From Molossus alvarezi (Eukaryota; Chordata; Mammalia; Chiroptera; Molossidae), in the NCBI GenBank assembly GCA_037176705.1, contig CM073886.1, positions 22,429,501 through 22,493,500 of the forward strand: a DNA stretch of 64,000 bases. Direction: 5' to 3'. Made by a program: the position numbers and the translations under genes. Below are positions 33,765 to 45,300 of this stretch, one piece after another; the first letter of the stretch is position 1; each line of letters begins with the position of its first letter. The notes under the pieces were generated by a model, which worked only from the letters and a program-made list of their open reading frames with translations, did not search any database and had not been told where the DNA came from.

Positions 33765-34078
33765 CCCAGCCAGGTGACTCAATTGGTTAGAGCGTCATCC
33801 CATGCACCAAAAAAGGTTGTGGGTTGAATCTGATTGATTGATTTCAGTCAAGGGCACATACCTGGGTTTCGGGTTCAATCCTGGTCCCCTGTCAGGGTCA
33901 TGTGGGAGGCAATCAATCAATGAATGTGTCTCTCACGTTGATGTTTCTCTCTCTCTCTCTCACCCTTCCTTCCACTCTATCTAAAAATTAATGAAAAAAT
34001 ATCCTCAGGTGAGGATTAACCAAAAAAATAAAAAGTAAAGCAATGAAAACATATCCTCAGGTGAGGATTAAAAAGAGA
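33765..34078 (+). mobile_element. Ves SINE with duplicated hairpin tail
   Basis: Head CCCAGCCAGGTGACTCAATT. The body contains a small GATTGATTGATT insertion near 33832. The tail unit ATATCCTCAGGTGAGGATTA appears twice, near 34000-34019 and 34050-34070. First of three consecutive SINEs. Confidence 0.9.
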
Positions 34079-34084
34079 GAGAGA

Positions 34085-34318
34085 GCCCTGGCTGGTTTGG
34101 CTCAGCCGTTAGAGCATCCTGCGGTCCAGAGAGACCCGGGTTCGGTTCCTGCTAAGGGCACGTACCTCAGTTGCAGTTTGTCCCCGGCCCTGGTTGGGTT
34201 GTGTGGGTGGCAACCACTCGATGTGTCCCTTTCACGTCAATGTTTCTCTCTCTCTCCCTTCTACTCTATCTGAACAAAATATGGAAAAATGTCCTTGGGT
34301 GAGGATTAAAAAAAGAAA
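34085..34318 (+). mobile_element. Ves SINE, tail-hairpin type
   Basis: Head GCCCTGGCTGGTTTGGCTCA, B box GGTTCGGTTCC, tail TGTCCTTGGGTGAGGATTA. Second of three consecutive SINEs, separated by (GA)-rich spacers. Confidence 0.92.
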
Positions 34319-34341
34319 AGAGAGAGAAAGAGAGAGATGCC

Positions 34342-34560
34342 CAGCCTGCCGGTGTTGCTCAGTGAATTGAGCATCATCCCATGGACTGAGAGGTCCTGGT
34401 TTAACTCCCAGTCAGCACACATGCCCAGGTTTCAGGCTTGTTCCCCAGTAGGGGCATGCAGGAGGTGGCCGATCAATGTCTCTCTCTCACATGGATGTTT
34501 CTCTCTCTCTCTCTCCCTTTCTCTCTTTTTAAAAAATCAATAAAACCATATTATTTTTAA
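34342..34560 (+). mobile_element. Ves SINE, type without tail hairpin
   Basis: Head AGCCTGCCGGTGTTGCTCAG and tail AAAAATCAATAAAACCATAT. Third of the cluster. The outer flanks GAGAGAGAATAATGG (33750s) and GAGAGAGAATGATAG (about 34564) look like an old shared target. Confidence 0.9.
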
Positions 34561-34790
34561 AAGAGAGAGAGAATGATAGACTGTGCCAGATGCTGCTGGT
34601 TGTTCAAGTTAGATGTGAGCATTGGTCTTAACAGCATGGAAACAGTAGTGACCTTGACAAGAGCAATTTCAGTGGACGGTAGGAGTGACAGGCTGATTGG
34701 AGGACATTTGATAGGGACTGAAAGGAGAGGAATCTGAGGCACAGGAGTTTAGATAATGCTTTTGAAGAGTTTGGCTTTAAAGAGAGCTGA

Positions 34791-35027
34791 GCCCAGGCCA
34801 GTTTGGCTCAGCGGTTGGAGCGTTGACCTGTGGACCAGAGAGCCCTGGGTTTGGTTCCCGCTAAGGGCACGTACCTCGGTTGCAGTTTGTCCCCAGCCCC
34901 AGTTGGGATCGTGTGGGTGGCAACCAGTCGATGTGGGTCTCCCACATCGATGATTCTCTCCCTCCCCTCCATCTGATGATAAATGCAAAAAATGTTCTTG
35001 GGTGAGGATAAATAAATAAATAAATAA
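34791..35027 (+). mobile_element. Ves SINE, tail-hairpin type
   Basis: Head GCCCAGGCCAGTTTGGCTCA and tail TGTTCTTGGGTGAGGATA followed by (AAAT)n. Sits at the 5' edge of the L1 fragment that follows. Confidence 0.92.
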
Positions 35028-35905
35028 ATCTGAGACAGGTATCACCTTACACCTATTAGAATGGCTATCATAAAAACACAAGAGATAACAAGTGCTGGTG
35101 AGAGTGTGGAGAAAAGGGAATATTTGTACACTGTTGGTGGCAATGTAAATGTTGCAGCCACTATAGAAAACATTATGGAGGTTCCTCAAAAAAAAAAAAA
35201 AATTAAAAATTAAACTACCTCATGATCCAGCAATCTCACTTCTGGGTTGTATATCTAAAGGAAATGAAAACAGGATCTTGAAGAGATATCTTCACCCCCA
35301 TGTTTATTCCAGCATTATTCATAATAACCAGGAAATGGAAATAAGCAAAATGTCTGCCAACAGATGAATGGATAAAGAAGATGTGGCAAATATGTACAGT
35401 GGAATATTATTCAGCCACAAGAAAGAATGAAATCCTGCCATTTGCAACAACATGGATGAACCTAGAGGACATCAGGCTAAGTGAATAAGTCAGACAGAGC
35501 AAGACAAATACTGTATGATCTCACTTATAAATGGAATCTGAAAAAGTCAACCTCATAGAAACAGTAAATGGGTGGTTACCAGGAACTGGGGGTGAGGGAA
35601 ATGGGGAGATGTTGGTCAAAGGGTACAGATTTCCAGTTATAAGATGAATAGGTTCTGGGGGATCTGATGCACAATATCGTGAATATAGATGACAAAACTG
35701 TACTCGATACTTGAAAGTTGCTAAGGGAGTAGATCTTAAATGGTCTCACCATAAAAACAAATTGTAATTATGTGACATGATGGAGGTGTTAGCTAACACT
35801 ATGGTGGAAATCACATTGCAATATATAAATGTAGCAAATCAACCCATTGTACACCTTAAATCTACACAGCATTACATAGTAATTATGTATCATTAAGTTG
35901 GAAAA
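35028..35905 (+). mobile_element. Old L1 ORF2 C-terminus and 3' UTR, sense
   Basis: CAGGTATCACCTTACACCTA, TATTCAGCCACAAGAAAGAA and CATGGATGAACCTAGAGGAC are L1 ORF2 C-terminal coding text with stops. It ends with 3' UTR text near TACACCTTAAATCTACAC. Confidence 0.88.
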
Positions 35906-36171
35906 GATGAAAAAGAAAGAAAGGGAGCTGAGAAGTGCAGCTGGGGCGGGAAGGAAGCGTGCAGCCCAGCGAAGTACCTCAGAGGACTGCCTTCTCCTCC
36001 AGGCCATTGTTAGCGCCCTGTCCCAGCACCTCTCTGGGGCTTGGCACTAAATGCTTGTAAGATAAATAATGATTACAATAGCAGTACCAGTAACCAGGTC
36101 CATTGTCCCCATAGGATTGTTAGGGGATTGTAGGGAGTAAAACAAAAATATCTTTAAAAAGCTCATTGTCA

Positions 36172-36432
36172 CCCTGGCCAGTTTGGTTCAGCGGTTGGAG
36201 CGTCGGCCTGCGGTCCAGAGAGACCTGGGTTCGGCTCCCGCTAAGGGCACATACCTTGGCTGCAGTTTGTCCCCGGCCCTGGTTGGTGGTGTGGATGGCA
36301 GCCACTCGATGTGTCCCTTTCATGTCGATGTTTCTCTCTCTCTTTCTCTCTTCCTCTCTCTCCCTCCCACTCTGTCTGAACAAAAAATGGAAAAATGTCC
36401 TCGGGTGAGGATAAAACAAACAAACAGACAAA
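36172..36432 (+). mobile_element. Ves SINE, tail-hairpin type
   Basis: Head CCCTGGCCAGTTTGGTTCAG and tail TGTCCTCGGGTGAGGATA. Target duplication approximately AAAAAGCTCATTGTCA (36156-36171) and AAAAAACTCATTGTCA (36433-36448). Confidence 0.94.
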
Positions 36433-36448
36433 AAAAAACTCATTGTCA

Positions 36449-36870
36449 AGTGAGGTTCATTCTTGTCATATATGGTGAACATCACCGTACTGGGTGATGG
36501 GATTTTTTCTTTCAAAAGACTCAGCTTCATGGCCATATGCTGTAGTTGGGAGTGTGAAAACAGGTGCAATGTTTTGGGAAGGCAAATTGACACTGGCCAA
36601 CAACATCTAGGCATTTCGAGGCGTCTGATCATTGCAGCATTGTCTGTGACAAACCAAATCAACATCAGTGGCCATCAGAAAGAGGAACTGGTTAAGTGAG
36701 CAATGATTTATCCATTCCGTGCAATATTATGCAGCTGTTAAAAGGAATGGAGAAGGTTTGCATGCACGGACGTTGAAAGGTGTCCAAAATACATGAAGAG
36801 AAAAGTGTGAATGTCAAGTGGCTTAGCAGTATGTGTAGGATGATGTAGAAAATTTCCCTAAATTGCCTCT
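36449..36870 (+). mobile_element. Old LINE 3'-region fossil, sense
   Basis: GGCAAATTGACACTGGCCAA, TCATTGCAGCATTGTCTGTG and GCAATATTATGCAGCTGTTA resemble old L1/HAL1 3' ORF text. Heavily diverged. Confidence 0.5.
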
Positions 36871-38607
36871 AGGAAGAGGGACTAAATGTGGGCAGCAGAA
36901 TTATTATTTGTTTAAATTAGCTTTAGGGAGAAGAAAGGAGGCAAGGACCATGCAGGAACTGATACCACTTTGAAGACAAAGTTGTTAGTTCCCAGGGCAC
37001 CCCCTTACTGTGCCGGAGATTAGGCAGCATGGGAAGGAGGTGGTTTGTAGCTTCAGGGCACCTTCCAGGGGGCAGCGGAGGTCGCATCACCTAAAATTGG
37101 ACTTTCCCAGACATACCACGCCTGAAATTCCCCACGCACCCCTCACTGATGAGGGGAGCCAGGAGAGGTAGGGGGGTAAGCACCACCTGCCTGCCTCTTG
37201 CTAAGAACAAGCAGAGCATACCCCTGGGGCAGGCTTCCCATCCCCCGTGGCAACTGTTGTTACATGGGCAACTCAAATCACACACCTCTAGAGAAAGCAT
37301 CACCCGCACCGTCCTTCCGGGGTTTAGCTCTGCTGGGACCAAATTAGAAACCCAGTCTTTCCGTTTCTTTGTTCACGTCTTCATTCATTTATTCACAAAC
37401 CAAGTTTTAATCTATGCCAGGCCCTACGATAGGCATTCAAAACAGAAAGGCCAGTAACATCCATTCCTAAACTGTAAGGAACTCACAGTCCAATAGGAGA
37501 AGGTAGATAAATAATTAGATTTCCACGGAAGGATTTAGTGAGAATCCAAGTATTTAGTGAAAGCTCCTTCTCCCCACATGGTGATGAGATTGCCTAAGAA
37601 AGGGAAAGTGATCACTACAAGAAAATTTTAGTGAAGTCCCTGGTCATTTATAAGCTAATTTATAAGTTTCTTTCTCCTGCATTTAGTCTCCATGTTTCCT
37701 TAGGCTCCTCTTGGCTCTGAGATAGTTTTATAATGTTTTTAACTTTTAATTTGAAATAATTATAAACTTGTAAGATGTTGCAAAAATAGCACCAAGTGGT
37801 ATACTGTGTCCCACCCAGCTTCTTCCAATGGCAACATCTCACATAACTACATTACATTGTTAGACCTGGGAACTGACATTGGCCCAGTAGAATTAACTAG
37901 ACTGTGGGCCAGCTGAATGTCAACATCTGGATCTGTTCATCACATCAACATCCTCTTTCTTGGGTATTAGTCCGTCTGTCTGAGTGTTTGCAATTCTTTG
38001 CAAAATAAAACTGCAATCCTTGCAAAGTTTTAGAATTTCCTGAGTTGATGTAAGTGATGTTGGAGAACTACTTACTCAAAGCACCCCCAATGATATCAAC
38101 AAATGACCTTTTGGCTGATGTAATTCTTAGACCAAGAAACAACTAAAGAAGAGGATATTAATGCAAAGAAGACAGGACGGGTGATTAAGAGAGAATAATT
38201 TCACTATAAAAATACTAAGAATGGCCTGCTGAGAAACCAGCAGTATCTTATGTTTTTCTGAAAAAAAAAAAGACTCTCTGTATGGAATGACACTTCTAAG
38301 AAAAGGGTGTCATATCATACCTTCAAACTCATCTGGCCAGGAAATTATGCCAAAGAGAAAAATAATATATCAGTCCTTGTTTCATCATCTATTTAATCTA
38401 AGAATTAGTATAGTTGCAATTATAATTTTGTTAGCTAAAGGTGGAATAATATTCATAAAATTTTAGCTTCATTTAGTTTTATTTTTCAAGGTAGAATCTC
38501 ATTCAAATCCTTTTTTGTCCTCTGATATTTACTATGAAATCTTAGTCCCATTCTAACTGGATTTGCTTTTACTTTACTTTTTCTGACCCTAATAATCCTC
38601 AAAGATC
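36871..38607. other. Old L1/MIR fragments, no gene
   Basis: About 37370-37520 is MIR/L2-like (TTCATTTATTCACAAACCAA, GGAACTCACAGTCC). About 37715-37960 is an antisense L1 3' end (TTTGAAATAATTATAAACTT, CAATGGCAACATCTCACATA). Other parts are AT-rich and unrecognised. Confidence 0.5.
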
Positions 38608-38622
38608 AAGAATTCCTTGCCA

Positions 38623-38931
38623 CCCTGGCCAGTTTTGCTCAGTGGTTAGAGCATTGACCCACGGACCAAAGAGTCATGGATTTACTTCCAGTCAAGGGCA
38701 TGTACCTCAGTTGTAGTTTGGTCCCCGGTCCCCGGCCCTGGTCAAGTAGTGTGGGAGGCAACCAGTCGATGTGGCTCTATCACATCTCTCTCTCTCTCTC
38801 TCCCCTCCTCTCTCCCTCTCTCCCTCTCCCTTTCTCTCTCTCTCTCTCTCTCTCCCCCCCCCCTTCGTCCCTCCCACTCTATCTGATGATAAATGGGAAA
38901 ATGTCCTCAGGTAAGGAATAAAAAATAAAAG
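38623..38931 (+). mobile_element. Ves SINE, tail-hairpin type, expanded CT block
   Basis: Head CCCTGGCCAGTTTTGCTCAG, CT-rich block 38785-38875, tail ATGTCCTCAGGTAAGGAATA. Perfect 15-bp target duplication AAGAATTCCTTGCCA at 38608-38622 and 38932-38946. Confidence 0.95.
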
Positions 38932-39181
38932 AAGAATTCCTTGCCAATGTATTATAGAGTGAAGGACACACGACTAATTGTGAGTGGGCTGTGATGTGGC
39001 TTCAGCAGAGCTGCACGGACTGAGGGGTGATTCTGTGCATCAGGAGACGAGGCTGCAGAGGCTATGGACACGAGACTTAACTGAGGAGCTGACGCTCTGT
39101 CCCAAGGCCTCGGGGAAGCACAGCAGGGTTTTGAGCTGAGGCGGGACATGATCAGTGTTGCAGTTCAGAAAGATCCCTCGA

Positions 39182-39405
39182 GCCCTGGCTGGTGTGCTCA
39201 GTGGTTAGAGTGTCGGCCCGCATACCAAGGGTCATGAGTTCTGTTTCCAGTCAAGAGCACATACATGGGATGTAGGTTCCATGCTCGGGCATGGGGTCTT
39301 GTGCTGGAGGCAACTAATCGATGTCCGCCCCCCCCCCAGCACTCTCTCTAAAAATCAATGAGAAAAAAAATATCCTCAGGTGAGAATTAACAACAACAAC
39401 AAAAT
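39182..39405 (+). mobile_element. Ves SINE, tail-hairpin type
   Basis: Head GCCCTGGCTGGTGTGCTCAG and tail ATATCCTCAGGTGAGAATTA. Target duplication AGAAAGATCCCTCGA (39167-39181) and AGAAAGATACCTCTA (39406-39420), two mismatches. Confidence 0.94.
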
Positions 39406-39420
39406 AGAAAGATACCTCTA

Positions 39421-40012
39421 TCTTCTGTGGAAGAGCGTGAATTAGAGAAGATGAGGCTGAAGGTAGGAAGACAGGTTTAGAGAGTGGATGCTAAGATCTA
39501 GGCTCTAGATTAGACAGCTGGGTTGGAATCAGGCTCCACCACTGACTAGTGAGGATAAGGGGCCCTCACTTAATCCTTATAAGCCTCAGCTATATATTAG
39601 AAAACTTATACTAGGTGACAAAGCTACATTTAAAATGTGCTTTAAAACAAAATGGGGTTACCAAAAAAAGACCTATGTGTTTGAAAGAGCTTTACACTGT
39701 GCTGAAAATCAAATCTCTTGGCATTAATACAATACACCAATTCATAACATGTAAGTTAACAGAATTCTCAACTTAACATTTTTGAAGATGGTGTTAAGGT
39801 CAGGAATCTCACACATATGGCGGCACATATGGAAGGGAATTATAAATATGATGTCCATCCCCAATGAAGCTTACAAATTTGAAAATGCTCAATAAAAGGT
39901 TAGAATCCCATCAATAAGTATCACACCCCAAAATCTGTGTCCTGTAAATTCTCCTTATAAAATATTTATTCTCACTTTTCTACTCTTGCCATTTGTTAAT
40001 ACTAGCCCTTAA

Positions 40013-40044
<32 letters not shown>

Positions 40045-40050
40045 AACTAG
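39421..40050. other. MIR fossil and unrecognised AT-rich sequence
   Basis: About 39490-39600 is MIR-like (GGGTTGGAATCAGGCTCCAC). A (GA)n run lies at 40018-40044, next to the following SINE. Nothing else recognised. Confidence 0.5.
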
Positions 40051-40308
40051 GCCCCGGCCAGTTTGGCTCAGCAGTTAGAGTATCGGCCTGTGGACTGAAG
40101 GGTCAGGGGTTTGATTTCTGGTCAAGGGCATATACCTGGGTTTCAGGTTAGATTCCCAGCCCCAGTCAGGGTTGTTTGGGAGGCAACCAATTGATGTGTC
40201 TCTCTCACATCAATGTTTCTCTCTCTCTCTCTCCCTCCCTCCCTTCCACTCTATATAAAACAATGGAAAAATGTCCTTGGATGAGGATTAACAAAAACAA
40301 AACAAAAG
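40051..40308 (+). mobile_element. Ves SINE, tail-hairpin type
   Basis: Head GCCCCGGCCAGTTTGGCTCA and tail TGTCCTTGGATGAGGATTA. Flanked by ACAGAGAGA-type sequence on both sides. Confidence 0.92.
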
Positions 40309-41387
40309 ACAGAGAGAACAGGAAAATAAATTCTGTAGAAAAAACTTGATCATGTACAGAAATTATTGCTACTGTAGTTTACCACAAAGCGTGTCTGTAC
40401 AATATCATATGAACTCTGATCATGATGAAGAAAAAGAAAAATCTCTAGCCTTACAAGCATATACAATATTCACATGGCAGTATTAGAAGGTAAGCACCCC
40501 AGAGCCATAGTTGACAAAATGTCCCACCAATCAGATTCCATTTAAATACATCCTTTATATTGAGGGAGGAAAAGAGAGATAATGTCAGCTTTCTAAGGCT
40601 TCTGAAAAAAGAAGTCTCATGCTTTGTGGATATAAAAACAAACAAAAACCAACAACCTAAAAACTGAAATTGTAGGTGGAGGTGTTCCCAGAAAATTAGG
40701 TATGCCAAAAGGTGTTTCATGCGAATTAAAACCTAAAGCCAAAGTATCACATAATCACATAACCAACTAAAATGCTGAATAAAATACTCAAATGCATCTT
40801 TTAAACACTTTGCTGATCTAGCACAAAGGTAAGGGATCAACAGAGCCCCCAGAGACATGAAATCAGGGAGGCTGAATGGTGATCACTCACCAAAGCCAGT
40901 TTTTTCCTGAGGGTTTCTGTCAAACTCGGGAGAATTTGAGCTTCCCCTTTAAAGGCTGTAGAGGGTATAAGAGCAGGGCACAATCCAGGGCACACCCAAG
41001 GTGAGAATTTAACAACAGATCCGTCATAGAGCCAGACCTCAAAGAACTATACCCTCTCTGTAAGGATGAGTGAGATATAAACCCTCTCAGACAGAAGAGA
41101 CAGTTTATGAAACCTGCCTGTCTCAATCTTAGGGCTGAGCATAGAGAAAGAAAAAAAATCTCATCTGAGAATCCGTCCTCATCAGGGGATCCTTACTCAT
41201 GTTTGTGGCCTAAATTCATGCTATCTAAGTAGTAAAAAACAAAAACAAAAAAACTCAAGCGAAGAATTTAAAGATGTTACAAGTTGGAAATAGGGTCCCC
41301 AAGGATTAGCAGAAGTGAAATCAACTATGCACTAGTGAAACTTAACTTTACACAGGGGCTCAAGTCACCCACAATAATGCTCTAAAG
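40309..41387. other. No gene recognised; possibly old L1 5' part
   Basis: AT-rich. The right half may be 5' sequence of the old L1 that continues at 41570-41990, but the match is too weak to call. Confidence 0.4.
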
Positions 41388-41569
41388 CAGTGGTTCTCAA
41401 CCTTCCTAATGCCACGACCCTTTGATACAGTTCCTCACGTTGTATGTGGGTGTATCTGCATGTGGGCGGACCCGCCTGGAGACAGATAGAGGAGCTGTGT
41501 CTTGGTTCCCCCTGTGAAATGGTCATTCAACCTCCAAAGGGGTCGCGACCCACAGGTTGAGAACCACTG
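41388..41569. mobile_element. Nonautonomous hAT-type element (MITE), 182 bp
   Basis: Perfect 16-bp terminal inverted repeats (CAGTGGTTCTCAACCT at 41388-41403 and its complement at 41554-41569). Flanked by an 8-bp target duplication CTCTAAAG (41380-41387) and CTCTAAAA (41570-41577), one mismatch. The interior has GGGTCGCGACCCACAGG near the right end. The 8-bp duplication and CAGTGG-type ends indicate the hAT superfamily. There is no transposase. Confidence 0.92.
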
Positions 41570-41577
41570 CTCTAAAA

Positions 41578-41990
41578 AAATGTATAGCTCACAGACAAAA
41601 AAAAATCACACACAGAGAAAAAGAAGCACAGCACAAGTGTAAATGAGTAGAAACAACAGACTACAGAAACAGACCCTCAGACTTCAGACACCAGACTATA
41701 AAGTACAAATATGTTTAAAATCAGTGATATGCTTAAGTCAGCTGATGCTAATTACCAGAGCTGAGGGTGAGCATCTCTTCCCAACTCTACGTTCAGCAAT
41801 ATCATGTCTGTAGGGAAGTTGGCAATACCAGGAAAGTTGGCAAACACGATAAATTAGGGTATGTATTTACTTGTTAGATTATTTATTTAAAATTTATTTT
41901 TGTACAGAGAACCGTTTGTTAAACATTGATCAAAAGACCACTGAATATATTCAAGAATTAAAAGAGAAGCTTGAAAGAAAATCAGAGAAC
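41578..41990 (+). mobile_element. Old L1/HAL1 ORF1-region fragment, left part
   Basis: AAGAATTAAAAGAGAAGCTT and CAGACTATAAAGTACAAATA resemble sense ORF1-region text of old L1/HAL1. It is interrupted by the provirus at 41991 and seems to resume at 48088. Confidence 0.5.
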
Positions 41991-42343
41991 TGTTGGTTTG
42001 TAACCCCTTAGGGAGCCTGCCAGGTGAAATCTGAAACTGGCCCCAGTACACACAGGGCAGGGAGGGACCGAAGAAAGAAGCAGACCGCTCCAGATTGGTG
42101 AATAGCAGGTTTCATAAGCAAGGGAACTTACAAGACTTTTCATGGGCCGCTGCAAGACAAGTAGTTTGCACAGCTGCCTGCCAAATCATAAAAGTGTAGA
42201 TAGAGGCCCTAATTGGTTTCAGTCACATACCCCAGGGGCCTTAACTGGGATCAGTCACACATCCAGTCCAGATAGTCTCATCACCACATTCTTATCTCAA
42301 GGCTGTAATCTTGGAGCGGCTCTGGGAGCAGGGAAGGCAAGCA
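41991..42343 (-). repeat. 3' LTR of antisense provirus
   Basis: 353 bp, aligning end to end with 47738-48087. In plus coordinates both begin TGTTGG and end GGGAAGGCAAGCA, consistent with TG...CA termini on either strand. Many substitutions separate the two LTRs, so the insertion is old. No intact flanking duplication was found. Confidence 0.8.
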
Positions 42344-42454
42344 GAACCCACAGTCGAAATACAGGGGAGGAGATGAGGAGCCTCCTATTGCCCAGGGCCA
42401 GCTCATGGGTTAAAGCAGTGGTAATGTCTTTTGTTTTTCGTGTGTGTGTTTTTT

Positions 42455-42680
42455 TTCTATATTGATTTTTTTTTTTTTTTTTTTTTTTTTTAGAGAGAGA
42501 GGAAGGGAGAGGGAGAGAGAGATAGAAACATTGATGAGCGAGAACATCAACTGGCCGCCTCCTACATCCCCCCACTGGGAATTTGGTCCACAACCTGGGC
42601 ATGTGCCCTGACCGGGAATCGAACTGGCAACTTCTTGCTGCATGGATCTATGCTCAACCACTGAGCCACACCAGCTGGGC
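42455..42680 (-). mobile_element. Ves SINE, type without tail hairpin
   Basis: Antisense with a long T run (42464-42491) and head CCACTGAGCCACACCAGCTGGG at the right. Directly adjoins the next SINE. Confidence 0.88.
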
Positions 42681-42939
42681 TTTATTTTTTATCCTTACCC
42701 GAGGACACTTTTTTTTTTTTTTTTGCATTTATCTTCAGATAGAGCAGGAAGGAGAGAGGGAGGAAGAGAGAGAGAGAAACATCAATGTGAGAGAGATACA
42801 TTGACTGGTTGCCACCGCACAACCCCAATCGGGGCTGGAGACAAACTGCAACCCAGGTACATGCCCTTAGCAGAACTGAACCCAGGACTCTCTGGTTCAT
42901 GGGCCGACGCTCTAACTGCTGAACCAAACTGGCCAAGGC
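42681..42939 (-). mobile_element. Ves SINE, tail-hairpin type
   Basis: Antisense; the tail TATCCTTACCCGAGGACAC is near 42690-42708 and the head GAACCAAACTGGCCAAGGC ends at 42939. Inserted beside or into the tail of the previous SINE. Confidence 0.92.
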
Positions 42940-43259
42940 AGTGTCTTGATGACCTCCCCCATCACTCTACACTTTGTGACTGGCTCTTACAATCTCACAC
43001 AAACCCCCTCTCCCACAATGTGCTCTGAGCGGTCAGCAAGGGGTTTCTCATGCATGGACGTGGCTCATGTGGTGGATATCTGGTTGCACTGGAGCCAGAT
43101 ACCACAGCAACCACACAGAGAAAATACAGATCACAACAATGACTCCCCAAATCATGGCAACTTTTACCAAAAGCCCTGTGATTGGAATATTAGGCTGGGA
43201 CCAAATCACTCAGGGTGTCCACTTGTGTCCTCACGTGATTTAATAAAGACAACACATCA

Positions 43260-43680
43260 ACAGACTCATCAGGTGTGAACACACAACATTCTATTTAGAC
43301 AATGGTGGGGCTGCCTCCTTGCAAGGAAGTAATAATGTCCTAGGCCACACTGTTTTGGTGGACAGCTTTTGTCATTAGAGACATTTCAGTGTTCAGTAAG
43401 AACAGGCTTTGTCGGCCGTCATTCAGGGCTTGCTGGGTGAATTTAAGGATTTCTGTGTATTCTGTAATGCCCTCGGGGATGATGGCGGGAACAAAGATGG
43501 TGGACAAATGATTGTACTCGTGGGAAACAGAATGTCCCCACCTGGCCTTGGGGAAAGGGAGGCTGGTAGCTTCAGGAACTGACCTCGTTGTATACCATAC
43601 AGGTTGGCTGGGTGAGGCAGCACTGTCAGGAGCGAGATGGACTGGGAGCGGGAGGTGCCAGACCTGGACCCCCATCTTCT
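43260..43680 (-). pseudogene. ERV env (transmembrane-like) remnant
   Basis: Minus-strand frame 43340-43675 and its continuation to about 43260 resemble the C-terminal half of a retroviral envelope protein. It has a heptad-like region followed by a short conserved-looking segment and an E-C-C motif. In-frame stops fall within and just after the best segment, so it is dead. Confidence 0.55.
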
Positions 43681-44096
43681 CCCCTTTCTCAGTAGTTCTT
43701 TTCCACTCTAGGTACAGCGCATTTCAATAGGTTCAGCTTGCAGCAGGACAAGGGGATCCCAGGACAGGCTGAGTAGTTTCCCCTCACCGAGGGTTTGAAG
43801 TAACTCACTCATCCTGGCGGGGCATCCCATTGAAAGTTCCGGCTCAGTGTTCTCAGCAGCCCAGCACGGTGATCCATGGCAGGAGTCAGGGAAGTGGCTG
43901 CTTCCTGAAACTGCCATCCCTGTACAATACTGGGTGCCTCAGCAGGGGGCCCCAGGCTGGCATATGGGGCAAGAGGCTTACAAGTTGTTCATTCAAATGT
44001 ATTAAAGCCTAGAACAGTACATCAGACTACCCAGCCAAGGTAGTTGTACTTGTTAGTAAATTAATCTGCTGCTTTAATATTCTATTTTTCCTTTTT

Positions 44097-44340
44097 TGTT
44101 AATCCTCACCAGAGGATATTTTCCCATTGATTTTTTTAGAGAGAGTGGAAGGGAGGGAGGGACAGAGAGAGAAAAACATCAATGTGAGAGAGACACATCG
44201 ATCAGTTGCCTCCCACATGACCCTGATCAGAGCCAGGGATCGAACCTGCAACCCAGGCATGTGCCCTTGACTGGACTAGAACCCACGACCCTTCCGTTTT
44301 AAAGGCTGACGCTCTAACCACCGACCCAAACCGGCCAGGG
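44097..44340 (-). mobile_element. Ves SINE, tail-hairpin type
   Basis: Antisense; tail AATCCTCACCAGAGGATAT, head CCAAACCGGCCAGGG ending at 44340. Perfect 15-bp duplication CTATTTTTCCTTTTT at 44082-44096 and 44341-44355. Separates the env and pol remnants. Confidence 0.95.
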
Positions 44341-44355
44341 CTATTTTTCCTTTTT

Positions 44356-45300
44356 ACCAACCCTGCTGCTTATGGCTTACAGGGGAGATAGAACCTCCAT
44401 TCAATGTCACATTCTTTTGTTCAGTCTTGCATGTCATGATCTTTGAAATGCGACTCCTGATCACTGCCTATTCAGTGAGGGTATCCATACGTGGTACTCA
44501 GTTTCTCTAATTCCCTAATGGTGGCCTGGTTTGCATGGTGACGGGGAAAGCTTGGGTTAAACCAGATATAGTGTTCCCACACCAGCGCGTATTTAGTACC
44601 TTCACTCGCAGGGAGGATGTTAATATCATCGATTTGCCAACCTGTCAGGAACTCCCGTGGATGGGCTCAGACTCCTTTGGCAGTTGTCTTAAACGATGAT
44701 TAGAACACCCACGACATGCTGTTACTGCATTAACCAAGTCACTGTATTTCAAGGGCAATCCAGCATCCTTAACAATATGCCATCCCACCTGGGCACTGCA
44801 GCAACCACTGTGTCTATGTATCCTATCTGCTGTGTCAGTTGCTAGGGCTCGTACCCAAACTAGGGCATCAGCTTCTTGATTGCCAGGAGTGTCAAGGCTT
44901 TATTAGCTCGGATGTGAAAGACAATGACGACCGCCTCAGGCTCTTGCAGGTGAATCCAGATGTCCCTCCATACATCCTGACCCCACAGGGGCCCACTCAT
45001 CAATCATCCATCCCTCGGCTTCCCATTGTCCAAGCCACAGGGTAACTCTCTTTAGAATAGCCCGACTGTCAGCGCAAAGGGCTCATGGCCAGGACTCATG
45101 AGTGCTCACCAGCCAAACCCCTCTGAGTTCAGCCCACTGGCTGCTCCCATTTGTTCCTTCCTGAGAAACTCGACCTAGAGGAGCCTCGTGTAGCTGCTTT
45201 GTGGAGTATATCAGACTTCTGTCCCCTTCTAGAACTGTGACCAGAATCCTAGGGGCACTCTCCCTGGCCCATGCCCTCCGGAGTCGCAGACATGTCTAAC
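44356..45300 (-). pseudogene. ERV pol (RNase H/integrase-like) remnant
   Basis: Translation of the minus strand shows RNase H C-terminal-like text (about 44850-45060), a histidine/cysteine-rich segment consistent with the integrase zinc-binding domain (about 44690-44800), and integrase core-like segments (about 44420-44650). Stops and frame changes interrupt it. Confidence 0.65.

Noticed and set aside
36120..36665. 181-residue minus-strand frame
   Set aside because: Antisense of a Ves SINE and adjacent LINE debris.
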